From the NCBI GenBank assembly GCA_016748015.1, contig JAAOMT010000283.1, positions 263,322 to 327,321 of the forward strand: a DNA stretch of 64,000 nucleotides, in the 5' to 3' direction. Under the pieces are notes generated by a model. The model ran no database searches and was not told the origin of the DNA. It saw only the letters and a list, made by a program, of their open reading frames with translations. Of the stretch, positions 35,106 through 45,419 are shown in pieces. Numbering within the stretch: the stretch's first letter is position 1; each line of letters begins with the position of its first letter. The DNA is from Geosiphon pyriformis (lineage: Eukaryota > Glomeromycota > Glomeromycetes > Archaeosporales > Geosiphonaceae). The position numbers were made by a program, and so were the translations under genes.

Positions 35106-35756
35106 TCATAAGACAATAGGGTAATTATTGGGGTTGTAGAATGTGATTCGAAATTTTTTTATTCCTTTGGGAATATAAATGTTTGGAATTGAAATTTTAT
35201 GCTTTAAACAAATTTGTTCATTGGATTCAAAGATTTGTTGGGTAGTGGTGGGTTTTAAGCAAGTATAAATTTCGTGATGTTCTCCAAAAGGTGAAATGGT
35301 AATTGATTGAGGAAGTTGAAGAATCTGGTAAGATTCATTCTGTGTATTAAGAGCTATGTTTACTGGCACTGTAAATCGTCCAGTTGAACCAAAACCTTGC
35401 ATTCTTCTTTCACTTTTTCCCAATTGTTCTCTGTTATTAACTGATTGTAGACCTAAAATATTAATTAAGGATAGGTAAATTGCTTGGGCAATCTTAAATG
35501 GTTTGTCTGTTTCATTTTGCAACATAATAGTAATGTCTCCAGTATATCCTGCATCTATAATTTTTTCTCTAATATTGATTCTTTTGCTTGCCAATAATGA
35601 TCTGGATGCAATTTGAACCATTGCTCCTGGTGGTATTTCAAGAGCAATTCTGAGGTTAATTTTGGTTAAGAATTTTGGTTGAAGAACCAAAGTATCTTTG
35701 CCAGGATATTTTAGGTCATATTCTGCATCAATTTTGTAAGCTTTTTCTGGTTTATC
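35106..35756 (-). pseudogene. E dUTPase domain of Pol
   Basis: Trimeric dUTPase-type fold with all five motifs in order: I, AYKIDAEYDLKY (Glu for the usual Gly); II, PPGAMVQIASRSLLASKR; III, KIIDAGYTGDITIMLQN; IV, PFKIAQAIYLSLI; V, RRMQGFGSTGRF. It would hydrolyse dUTP to dUMP and limit uracil in the cDNA. It lies between the Cys-rich domain and RT. A one-base shift near 35757 separates it from the upstream frame, and the TGA at 35108-35106 ends it before RT, which is read in another frame. dUTPase is rare in gypsy elements; it is better known in some retroviruses and DNA viruses. Confidence 0.82.
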
Positions 35757-35920
35757 CCTTTTCCATTGTTGTCAAAGTATTTGAGTTGTATAGCAGGCTG
35801 GTTTTCAATAAGATAGATTGGTGTGGTTGCAGTTTTTTCTTTTGTTTCTGGTTTTCCAAATTCAATTTCTTTCTGGTTATTTTCACTGGGCAGAGGAATG
35901 CTAAGAGCATAGCATTCTGG

Positions 35921-37294
35921 ACACTATTTGTCATCACAAGGCATGATGTATTCTTTACACAATTGAATGTTCATTTGCTCTAATTGTTGAATTTGAGCTT
36001 CTTGGGTTGGATATGTGTGGCTTGCAATTTGGTGGTATGTCTCTACTTCATCTTCATAGTTGAATCCAGCTAATTCCATTGTATACTCAATGTATTCAGC
36101 TTCTTTCATTTGGCAGACATCTTTTTGTGTGGCTCCATTGATTAATGCTATTGCTAAGTCAAAAATCATTTTAGCATCATAAGAATAGTAATAGAGTTTA
36201 TTGAGAGCACTGTTGTATACTGCATTAAATGGTGTTTTTCTTCTGACTTTTTCCGAAATTGATAGAGCATATTGACAGGTTTGATCACATATTTTTCCTC
36301 TCATTGTAACATCAATCCAGTTGTATTCTTCTGGTAGTATATCTCTACATGTAAGGCAAGGTGTGTTGTCCCATTTTTCACTTCTTTTTGAAGATCCAAA
36401 TCGTTCTCTATGGCATGTTTTACAGAAGTAGCAGGTGCGAGTTTCATATTCCTCTTCTGGAGAAATACAGGCTCCCATAAATAAAAGCTTTTTTTTGCAA
36501 TCTTTGCATTTTAGTGGAATGTATGATGGTTTTTTTCGTGGTTCTGGTATAGAATATCTAACTTTCTTCCATCCTCTTGATTCTTCAAAAATTTCTTGTT
36601 CTGTTTTCTCAGTCCAATTGGATGTTGATCCAAGAGCCATATAGGTTTTAGTAAGTGGCATTTCTTTCTCCTCTTCAAATTCAAATACTGGGGCTTTTTC
36701 TAATCATTTGTTGAAAGTACCACAAGTAGCAGGTACTATAGTGTGTTGTCCTTGATATAAGATTTTTAGTTTCTGAGTTTCTCAGTCTAAGTTTGCATTG
36801 GCCTTAAGAAGCCAATCATTTCCAACCAGAGCTTGGTATTAGAGTGCATCCATAACTAAAACTTTGACTGGAATGGTGATTCCATTAATGGTAAATGAGA
36901 AATTATCAATTTCTTCTACTGGTGTCTTTTTCATACCATCTGCTATAACAATTACAGTTTGGGCTGGTCTGTTAACAGTTCTTTGAAGCTGTTGCATTAA
37001 CTGGTAGGTAATAATACTTTCAGCTAATTCATTGTCTAAAATTAATCAGATGAGTTTTCCTTCTACTATAGCTTTAGTGTACATGACAGTGATAGCTTTT
37101 TGTTTATTAGCTGCTGCATTACTAAGCAAAAATGGTGATTTATTTGCTTCAAATTCGAATGGGAATATATCTGAAAGGTTGGCATTTTGGGCAATTTGAG
37201 CTGATAGAATGATATTGTTGAAAAAATTTGATTTTGGTGCTATAACTTCACTTTCAAAAAGTGCAGGTTGTTGAAAATCCGATTTTTCAGGCAT
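35921..37294 (-). pseudogene. pol: E protease and Cys-rich Pol domain
   Basis: MPEKSDFQQPALFESEV starts a spacer. The protease site reads LILDNELAESIITYQL near 37040, so DSG has become DNE; VKVLVMDALQYQALVGNDWL follows (near 36870), the usual flap and C-terminal region. From 36661 a 245-codon open stretch has many CxxC pairs (CKDC, CYFCKTC, CLTC, CDQTC, and CPEC after a TAG at 35923-35921), a probable zinc-binding domain. Stops at 37046, near 36830-36700 and 35921 interrupt. Function of the Cys-rich domain is unknown. Confidence 0.75.
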
Positions 37295-39154
37295 TGTAAA
37301 ATAACTGGGTTGAGTGTGATAGTGATTGAGTCTTTGCTGACCAGAATTTCGGGAAACTAACTGGTTATTTGGATTGATTTTGTTGTTGTTATTCTGAGAT
37401 TAATTTTGGGGTGTAAATGGATTATGTTGAACCAATCTTTTGGCTAGTACTTAATATTGTTGAGTGGGTGGAGTTTGATATTGCTGAATTGGTAAAGGTT
37501 GCTGATATTGTTGCTGCATTAGTTGTAGAACTAGTTAATAGTAACTGTTTTGATTTTGTGGTCTTGGTGAATAATAAGTTGGTAGTGAAGATTGGTAATA
37601 AGTTTGTTGTGGTGAAGAGTAATATTGATTACTCCTGTTTTGTTGGTCTCTTTGCAATTTTCTGCAATCTTGTTTTCAGTGTTCTGGAATTTCACAATAA
37701 TGACAATTTTAAGGTTGGTTGTTGAATAGTAATCCAAAGTTGTTTTGGTTGCATTGTTGTGGTGGTTAATATTTTTGTGGTTGCTGCTGCTGTTGTTGGT
37801 TTGTAAAGTAGTTTTCAACCTTCTTTGTAAGTTGGTCTATCTTCTCTTCAGCTGCTAAGCTGGTTTTTCTAATAGCTAGGTTTACAAGTTTGGTGTGGTT
37901 TGCTTTTTTCATTGCCATTTTATAGTTCTTTGCATGTCTAATGGCAGTTGTTAAGTCTGTTGGTATATGTGGATGAACTTTCTTAATCAATTTGTCTTTT
38001 AATCCTGCTATAAACTGATCTAGAATCTGAGCATTGGAATAGTATTCATTGGTTTCTAATTGTTGAATTCATCGAAGAAGTTTGTTGAATCTCTCAAGAT
38101 AGGTTATAACAGTTTCAGATGTTTCTTGTTTAATATTGCAAAAGCAATTGCAGAGAGTAATAGAGATGTTATTATTAGTAAATTGTTATAAGAAAGCATC
38201 TTTAAATGTTTGTCAGTTGTTAAATAGTTTTTTTAAGTTTTCAAACCATTTTCCTGCAGTTCCTTGAAGAAAGTATGGAATTGCTTTGAGCATTCTTGCT
38301 GCAATCCAACCATTTGCATCTTCTGCTTTTTGAATTTTGTCAAGCCATTCTTGAGGACTGGTGTTATTGTTTTTATCAGTGAATTCTGAAATTTTTGCAA
38401 TATAAGCAGTTGTCATTTCTTTTTTGTTCTTCATAATTTCTTCTGGTTCTGATTCAGTTTCTTCACTTTCTAAGTTTTTTGAATGATTACTTTTGTTTTC
38501 CTGTAAGTAATCAATGATATTAGCACTGGTTGATATTGGTTCTTGCTGTTGAGTAGGATTTCTAAGTGACTAAAAGTCTTCTGGTCTGGAGAAATAGTTA
38601 AGTAGTGAATTTGGTGTTTGTAATCAAGCAAATAAAATTGAAAATGGTGTAATAGAAAATGGTAATTTGATACTGGTTCCTTGTTCAGGTGTTTGCAAGT
38701 GTTTGGCAGTTGTCTTTGGTAGTATTGGAGTGTTTGGGGTGGTTCTTGAGTATTGTTTCACTTTTTGTTTGTCTTTGTTGCTTGTTTCTGTTTCTAATTT
38801 AAAGTTAAAAAAGTATTTGGACTGCACTAGGTATTTTTCTTCACAATACTCAATAATGTTAAAATTAAGTTCTTAAAAATAGGTAGCAAGTGTTTTACTG
38901 TTCAGGTCTTCTGTTCCCAATTGTGAATAGTGCACTAAATTATTGTAGAGATTGCTTCTAACTTTTGAAATGTTGTAGTTTCCAAAAAGATAATTGTTGA
39001 TGCAGTTTTTAATATATTGGTATACTGATTTCTTGACAACTTCAATTCCGTCTGGGATGTTGAATTTTTGCTTGCAGTGGGTGTAAATTGACTGATAATA
39101 CTCTAAAGTTGCTGTGTCTGGTGTGATCACTACTTTGAATTTGTTGTTGCTGTG
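37295..39154 (-). pseudogene. gag: E Gag
   Basis: Same frame as the protease, so Gag and Pro are fused in E, unlike G. N-terminus: VITPDTATLEYYQSIYTHCK (39130). Capsid segment: SPQEWLDKIQKAEDANGWIA then GTAGKWFENLKKLF (38350-38213). Later KKVHPHIPTDLTTAIRHAKN (37985) and a Gln-rich run. Knuckle CHYCEIPEH, then a stop for Trp, then KQDC (near 37700), CX2CX4HX4C. A Gln/Tyr/Pro-rich tail follows (37670-37420). No in-frame ATG is visible at the start; the frame is closed by TAA at 39157. Confidence 0.75.
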
Positions 39155-39160
39155 TTATTT

Positions 39161-39176
39161 CCACAGAAGAGCACCA
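39161..39176 (-). other. Primer-binding site of E
   Basis: On the minus strand, two nucleotides after the 5' LTR, TGGTGCTCTTCTGTGG. It shares TGGTGCTC with the G-family site, so a related tRNA (acceptor end GAGCACCA) may prime both families. Confidence 0.5.
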
Positions 39177-39178
39177 AA

Positions 39179-40148
39179 TGTTACTGGAGGTTTTTGGTTT
39201 CTTTTTTTGGATGTTTTTAATGTCTGTTGGTTGCAAATTCACGTTTTCTAGAAGTAGTTGAACCTCCAATAACTGAATTTATTTTCAAATTATCTCCTAT
39301 AATTTGAACTACTGGGCTTATAAGTGAAATGGCCAATTTCTTACCAGTTACTTTTATGTAGTTATGTTGTGATAAATATCAACTCTTTCTCAGAAATTGC
39401 TTGTCTAGAAGCTCACTAAAAATGTGTAGTTACTTTGCTGTGAAAGTCAACTCTTCTACAGGAATCTTGTCTGTAGACTACCCTAATAATTATAATAAGA
39501 AAAGAAAAAAAAAATAAAAGAAATATAAAAAAAATAGGATTTTATCAAGAGAAACGTTTTCTATTTAGGCCTGGAGTCACTAACAGTTTATTGAAATTGG
39601 TAGTTAATCAATTTCAAAACATTAGTTGTGTTAAGAGAATTTCAAGTATAATAATTTCAGAATTTGGTTTTCAAATATTTAATTTTTATTTGAATGTGTA
39701 AAAAATAATTTGTTTCAATTAAGATATCTAAAGTAAGATACTATGTTAAGATACTATGAGAAGATACATTTTTTTGAAGAGAAAAGTTCTTTTTTTATAC
39801 AACTTGTTATAGTACTAGTCTTTGAACTTGCACTTTTCTCTTTGCTATAATTTGGGTGAACTAAAGATACATTTTAGCAAACTACAAGTTATTTTACTGA
39901 ACTATTTGATTATTTTGGCCAATTTTCATTAATTTCGGCGAATTTTGACTATGTTAAATGGTTTAAGATATTGTGTAATTTGATCATCTTAATTTCTAGA
40001 GTACAAATCGGATTATTGATTGAGTAATGATATTTAATAATTTGATTAAATAATAAGTAATAATCGAAATAATAATGTATGCTAATTAATAATAGGAATT
40101 ATGAAAGTAATTTCATGCTAATTAATAGCTAAAATTCTACTGGTAACA
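39179..40148 (-). repeat. Gypsy-E LTR, 5' copy
   Basis: 970 bp, plus-strand TGTTACTGGAGG to CTGGTAACA. The sense strand has a TATA-like GTATAAAA at 39793-39800. Same length as the 3' LTR, with scattered transitions between them. Confidence 0.9.
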
Positions 40149-41100
40149 GCAGAAAGAAAACTGTCTTTATTACCAAGTATGGCACCTATGAATTCACAGT
40201 TATGCTTTTTGGTCTCATCAATGCTCCTTCCACCTTTCAATGCCTAATGGATAAAGTATTTGAATTAGTAAAAGAAAACTTTGTTCTGGTTTACTTGGAT
40301 GACATAATAGTATATTCAAAAATCTGGAATAAACACCTTGAACATTTACAGAAGATTTTTGACTTGCTCAGAAATGCTGGCTTTAAAATTAACCCAATTA
40401 AATCTTTCTTTGGACACCAATCCACCCAGTTCTTTGGTCATCTTATTATAAAAAATAGAATTTTTTTTGATCCAGCTAAAGTTAAAAAAGTTCAGAACAT
40501 TAGACAACCAATGAATGTTCCTAAACTACACTCTTTCCTTGGTTTGGCTTCTTACTATCACAAATTTATCAAAGATTTCTCCAAAATTGTCTTTCCTCTC
40601 AATCAGCTACTCAGAAAAAATGTCAATTATTACTGGAGCACTTATCAACAAAAAGCTTTTGAAATTCTGAAGGAAAAACTTGTTACTGAACCAATTCTCA
40701 AACAACCAGATTTGGATCAACCTTTCATCTTCCACACTGATACATCTGGCTATAGACTTGATGCTGTTTTTTCACAGAAAAATGAAAATGGCAGAGAACA
40801 TGTCATAGCATATGCCAGTAGATCTCTCACACCAGCAGAAAAAAATTATTTAATTACTAAACAAGAATATTTAGCAGTAGTTTGGGCTACTAGCTAATGG
40901 GATTAATATTTTCTTGGTGCAAAATTCTTAGTGATAACAGATCATCAAGCCTTGGTTTGGCTGCACAATAAAAAGAAGCTGGAACACAAACAAATAACTT
41001 GCTAGATACTTCATTTGGATAAATTCGACTATGATATTCAATATTGCAAAGAAGCAAATCATCAAACACTGATGCTCTCTTTAGACTTACTATTCAGTAA
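40149..41100 (+). pseudogene. pol: G1 Pol resumed: rest of RT and RNase H
   Basis: Begins with the duplicated GCAG, then RKKTVFITKYGTYEFTVML. Catalytic FVLVYLDDIIVYSKIW intact (40290). RNase H: FHTDTSGYRLDAVFSQ (40735), TKQEYLAVVWATS and TAA at 40895, then WLHNKKKLEHKQIT. A one-base deletion in the C-terminus (near 41065) shifts the end relative to G2. Ends at TAA 41098. Confidence 0.83.
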
Positions 41101-41165
41101 TAGTACAATCTTTTAAAACCAAACCAACTTAATTATTAGTAACTCTTTTACAAACAAACATGATA

Positions 41166-42417
41166 ATGGACTTGAACAACTACTCTATTTTAATAAAATT
41201 TTTGGGTAAAGGACAATACTTATTAGAATACACTCGACAGCAAAGAAAACATTTGTGCAAACAATCAAATTTTTATTTGATTTGCTAGAACCAATTATAT
41301 AAAAGAAATAAAAAAGATCCTGACCACTCACAAAGAGTTATCAGATTTGAAGAAAGAAAAATTGTAATATATAACATATACACTGACCTATTAGCTGAAT
41401 ACTTTGGAAAACAAAGACAATTCAGAAAACTTTAGCTCATTATTATTGGCTTATCTTGGGAAAAAACATTGCTGAATACATCAAAGTCTGTGACATCTGC
41501 CAAAAAAAAGGCAAACCCAATTGCAAAGAAGCCATCTATCCAATCTCTGTTGGTCAACTATTTGACAGAATTGGTATAGATGTTGTTAGACCTTTAACAA
41601 TAACTCCTGATGGCAACAGATACATTATCACAGCTACTGACTATTTTACAAAGTAGGTAGAAGCAAGAGCCACTCTGACCAAACAGCAGTCTTAATAGCC
41701 AATTTCATTTATGAAGATATTATCTGTCATCATGGTTATCCCAAAGAACTTTTATCTAATAGAGAAAGAGCTTTTTTCAGTACACTGGTTGAAAAACTTT
41801 GTAGAAAAATGGGAATATGTCATAAATTTTCCTCCCCTTATCATCCCCAAACAAATGGCTTAGTAAAACATTTCAATAGAACACTATGTAAAACCCTAGC
41901 CAAAACCAGTGAAGAAACAAACTTATGGAACAAAGTATTGTCTTCAGCTTTGTTTGCTTATAGAACTGTGAATTATGACATAACAAGTTATGAATCTTTT
42001 TATCTGCTCTATGAACACATGGCAACACTACTAATAGAAACTAATATTGAAACAATATTTTTTAAAAAAATTACAATAAAAAATTACAAAGACATTTTGC
42101 AAAGAAGACTTGGTACCATTCTTGACTCCTTAGTAGAAGCACAAATAATTGCTTTTGAAAAGATAAAACAGTTTCAAAAAAAGCTTAAGAAAAAGAAAAC
42201 CTATAAAATACTTTCTTTAAGTGTTAGTGACTTGGTACTAAAATACATTTTTAACAGAGACAATGTTTATGGTAATAAATTTTCTAGCCAATAGAAAAGA
42301 CTCTTTATAGTCAACAAAGTTTTGAACAATGGTTTTTATATTCTTTAAGATCAATTTGGAACAATTTTCAATTATTGTTCTGTTCATGATATACAACTCA
42401 AGAAATATTATAAATGA
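41166..42417 (+). pseudogene. G1 integrase
   Basis: Start MDLNNYS at 41166. A one-base deletion near 41410 changes frame. HHCC: CDICQKKGKPNC (41490). Core GIDVVRPL (41575), then ELLSNRERAFFST where the second Asp is Asn, then GLVKHFNRTLCK where Glu is Lys, so two of three catalytic residues are lost, both by G-to-A. Another indel sits near 41680 (ATLTKQQS). C-terminus as G2 to KKYYK and TGA at 42415. Confidence 0.8.
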
Positions 42418-42518
42418 TCTGATTGGTTGTCTGTTGTAGTAATACCGACTCAAATAATCAGCAAAAATCAAGTATAAATAAATGTATTATTCCCAAAACA
42501 GAGATATTTTTAATTGAC

Positions 42519-43109
42519 ATAAACAATTATTTTTTGAATTAAAACATTCAAAATACCTTCTATACTCTTCATGAGTATTGGATCAAAAACTATCCAAATG
42601 CTACTTTGACCATTGGAAAACAGACCACTATAACTGATAACAGTAAAATACTTACTGTTATTAGACCCAAGAAAACCACTACTAAAAGAGAAAAAATTGG
42701 TCGCAAAATAAATAAGTACTTGCTAGAAAGCATAACAGCAGCAATACTTGTACTTTCTATCACAATTGAAAAAATAATTAAGGAAATCTTGCCCATAGAC
42801 AAAAACTTGTCCTATAGAAAACAACTAAAACTCTATGGTTGTTTTAGTAAAATTATAGAAAACATGAAGCTCATGAAGAAAACAACTTCTGATATACAAG
42901 TGGAAATTTTGAGCATTATATGATTAAATGTTTCAAGAGTTTTAACTATTGCAAGAAGAGCCAAAATTTTTATACAAAGATTTGGTCTCTTGAATACAAA
43001 GCTCATTTTACCTCAAGTTCTATACATCTTATCTACAAAAGACTTCAACAGACTAATTAGTTTTGAATTAGATAAAACCCTTCAAATTGATTACCTTTTA
43101 AATAGATGA
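42519..43109 (+). pseudogene. G1 third ORF, degenerate
   Basis: Homologue of 28930-29586. Start ATG reads ATA. Recognisable parts: IRPKKTTTKREKIGRKINKY (42660), LSYRKQLKLYGCFSKI (42810), then TGA at 42921, and LILPQVLYILSTKDFN (43000). It ends at the LTR after a small deletion in the SLILPELNLF part. Confidence 0.65.
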
Positions 43110-43813
43110 TGTTATGGTTGAAACTTATACTTCTTATTAATTATTACATATATTAGTCACTAATGTCATATAAATTAGTCACTTTATTTTTAGAAAGTAA
43201 TCATTGATCTGATCAATAATCTGACTATTGACCTGATCATTGACTTAATTATTAACCTAGTCATTAACCTAATTATTGATCACTTTTGACAGCTATATAA
43301 GCAATAAATTTCTTAACTGTAAAAAAGCATATCAAAAATCAAGGAAATCAAATAAATAAAAATAACAACTTTCATCTCAATCTTTCTCTTATTATTAATT
43401 CTCTTTCCTTACTTTCAAGTATCCGAACATCTTGGAATAAAAAATCACTTGTTGGTTATTCTTTACCTTTTTTTTGAAACATATAATTGCAACATTTGAA
43501 GATTATTAAATAAAACGTGATTGAAGAGTACATCTAATACTTGATATTGAATTCTAAGAGCACTAACGTAAAGTATAGAATTATACCAAGTGTGATTATT
43601 TGTTGACAATATAGACTATCCCTTTATCTTCAGATTCGCCAATTATCTTTTAAAAAGTATAGTGACTGAGATATTTTATGAGACTGATCTTGCACATTGA
43701 ATCCATACTTATTTAATTCGCTCATTAAAGTTGAAATCTCTTTGATTATTTCTATTATCCTACAATCCTGTTCTCTCTTGTTATCTGTTAGCTTGTTACT
43801 CCAACCTGTAACA
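43110..43813 (+). repeat. Gypsy-G LTR 2, shared by G1 and G3
   Basis: 704 bp. Seven 12-bp units at 43198-43281, 12-nt gap, TATATAAG at 43294-43301. It is followed at once by a primer-binding site (TAGTGCTTTCTGTGAGG) and a second Gag, so it serves as 3' LTR of G1 and 5' LTR of G3. Confidence 0.88.
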
Positions 43814-43865
43814 TAAAAGTAGTGCTTTCTGTGAGGTTGTCAAAATTCATTCTGTTTCCTATTGT

Positions 43866-45419
43866 ATAAGTGATTATTCATACCTATCACAACAATCAGA
43901 AAAACACTTTGAAGCACACAACAAAAACAATCTAGACTTTATTAAACTCAATCCTTTGCTCTCCTGCTTGATTTGCTTCCTCATTGAAGATCAATCCAGT
44001 AGACAATTCCAAGATTTTTGGAACTGGTTCCTAAACAAGCATTTAGCTGAAACCTACACAGCCTATACAACTTATTACTTTGATCAAGCTTATTTTGAAA
44101 ACAACTTTGAAGAAAGAAACAACAGCATTAATCAACTTTTATACTCCACAACTTTTGAACAACAGCCTCTTGATTCCAAATATCTGAATTATTAAATCCA
44201 CATTTGGATTGCTGCCTATTAAACAACTGAAACTCTCTTTGAAACAAAAGAAGAAAGCTACTAAACTGCCTCTGTTTTTGACCTTTTATCAAGTGAATCA
44301 GACTCATCTATACAAACAGTTATCCCTAAACCAATGGCTAATAACCCCATGCAAGCAAACATTCTGGTCGCTCTCTAAGGTATACAAACTGCTTTAGGAA
44401 GAAGAAACAATACCCCACTACCACTATTTAGAGGTGATGCACAAAATCCAATTGAATGGTTGGATGATTTTGAGAGAGCTGTCACAGCCAACCAGTATGA
44501 TGAAAAATACAAGTTCCAAATCATTGGTGGCTATCTTCAAGGCTCTTCTGCTACCTGGTTCTCACAAGAAACAGATGCTAATGCTTAACACAAAATAATC
44601 AGATAGACACCAACCAATGCTAGAAAAAAAAATATCTCTTTCACTATCCGATTTGAGACCAAGTTCAGAACCCCAATATTAATATCCAAATGGTGCATGG
44701 AATTGGAAAGAAGAACCCAAGGCCCTGGAGAAGTAGTAACTGAATATGCCAAAGTTATCAGAAAGCTAATCAAACATATAGACTTCAGAAAAAACTAGAC
44801 AGAAGAGCAAAAGATCCATTCCTTCACAAAAGAATTAAAAACTAATCTATCATATGCTCTTTGGCCTCTTTTGGCTTTAAAAAACAACCCAACAATGAAC
44901 ATGGCTATTGAACTGGCACAAAGAATTGAAGATAACCAAAGAATGCATTTGGGATCCACACTTCCAGTTTTTGCTTCTGCTTCTGCCATGGCTCCAGCTT
45001 CACAAATGGCTGCTGCCTCTTTTGCTGTCCAAACTCAAAACCCAAATGAACAGTTAATAGATAGACTCACAGCTAATCTTGCCTGGTTACTAAAACTCTT
45101 AGTCCAAACTGTCAAAGAAAATCAACAAATCCAAAGATCCAGATTTGAACTCCGTTTTAATCCACCCCAACAACCCCTATATCAAAAACAACAAAATTAT
45201 GGCCCACTTGTGTGTTACCACTGTGAATTAACTGAACATTTTTTTAGAGATTGTAACAATTTTTCTCTGCCTTTTTCAGATCCTAGAAACAATGACAATC
45301 AAAACAACAGAACTATTAACAACAATATCCCTAATCAAAGATCCAATCATGCTAACATTAATTTCTTTGAAAAAGATCTCTTAGTTGAAGCCATTGTTTA
45401 TCAGCTTTTAAACTATTAA
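43866..45419 (+). pseudogene. gag: G3 Gag
   Basis: The start ATG GGT of the family reads ATA AGT here (43866), two G-to-A changes. Readable parts: LSCLICFLIEDQSSRQFQDF (43956), GDAQNPIEWLDDFERAVTAN (44430), MHLGSTLPVFASASAMAPAS (44943). Knuckle CYHCELTEHFFRDC (45210) keeps C, C, H, C but has Glu for Gly twice. Stops at 44193, 44218, 44377 and others. Ends TAA at 45417, two codons after the slippery site. Confidence 0.83.
45407..45413 (+). promoter_or_regulatory. -1 ribosomal frameshift site TTTAAAC (G3)
   Basis: Gag frame CTT TTA AAC TAT TAA; the heptamer is in phase. The -1 frame reads CTA TTA AGC GCA CCT CCA into Pol. The third copy to keep the site. Confidence 0.82.

Larger units (their letters stand above)
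30288..40148 (-). mobile_element. Gypsy element E with dUTPase domain, complete, degenerate
   Basis: 9.86 kb on the minus strand. Both LTRs are 970 bp (5' LTR 39179-40148, 3' LTR 30288-31257). Internal order on the minus strand: Gag with CCHC, protease, Cys-rich domain, dUTPase, RT, RNase H, integrase, third ORF. It is flanked by GCAG on both sides. The LTR pair differs mainly by transitions. Frames change between dUTPase and RT and inside integrase, and many in-frame stops occur. Confidence 0.9.
18515..43813 (+). mobile_element. Gypsy element G1, split by two younger insertions
   Basis: Ty3/gypsy element: LTR 18515-19145, internal part 19146-22483, interruption by G2 and E (22484-40148), internal part resumed at 40149-43109, LTR 43110-43813. 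The RT reading resumes across the break: VEIDPES before it and RKKTVFITKYG after it, as in G2 and G3. The 3' LTR is at the same time the 5' LTR of G3, so G1 and G3 form a tandem. Order of parts: Gag, protease, Cys-rich segment, RT, RNase H, integrase, third ORF. Confidence 0.9.

Noticed and set aside
35103-35106. A programmed frameshift between dUTPase and RT in gypsy-E
   Set aside because: No X XXY YYZ heptamer is visible there, and other single-base lesions occur in E, so a simple indel is more likely.
37417-37725. Plus-strand frame of 102 codons rich in Val and Leu (MDYVEPIFWLVLNIVEWVEF), looking like a membrane protein
   Set aside because: It is the complement of the Gln/Tyr/Asn-rich tail of the E Gag on the minus strand, which makes hydrophobic codons on the other strand.
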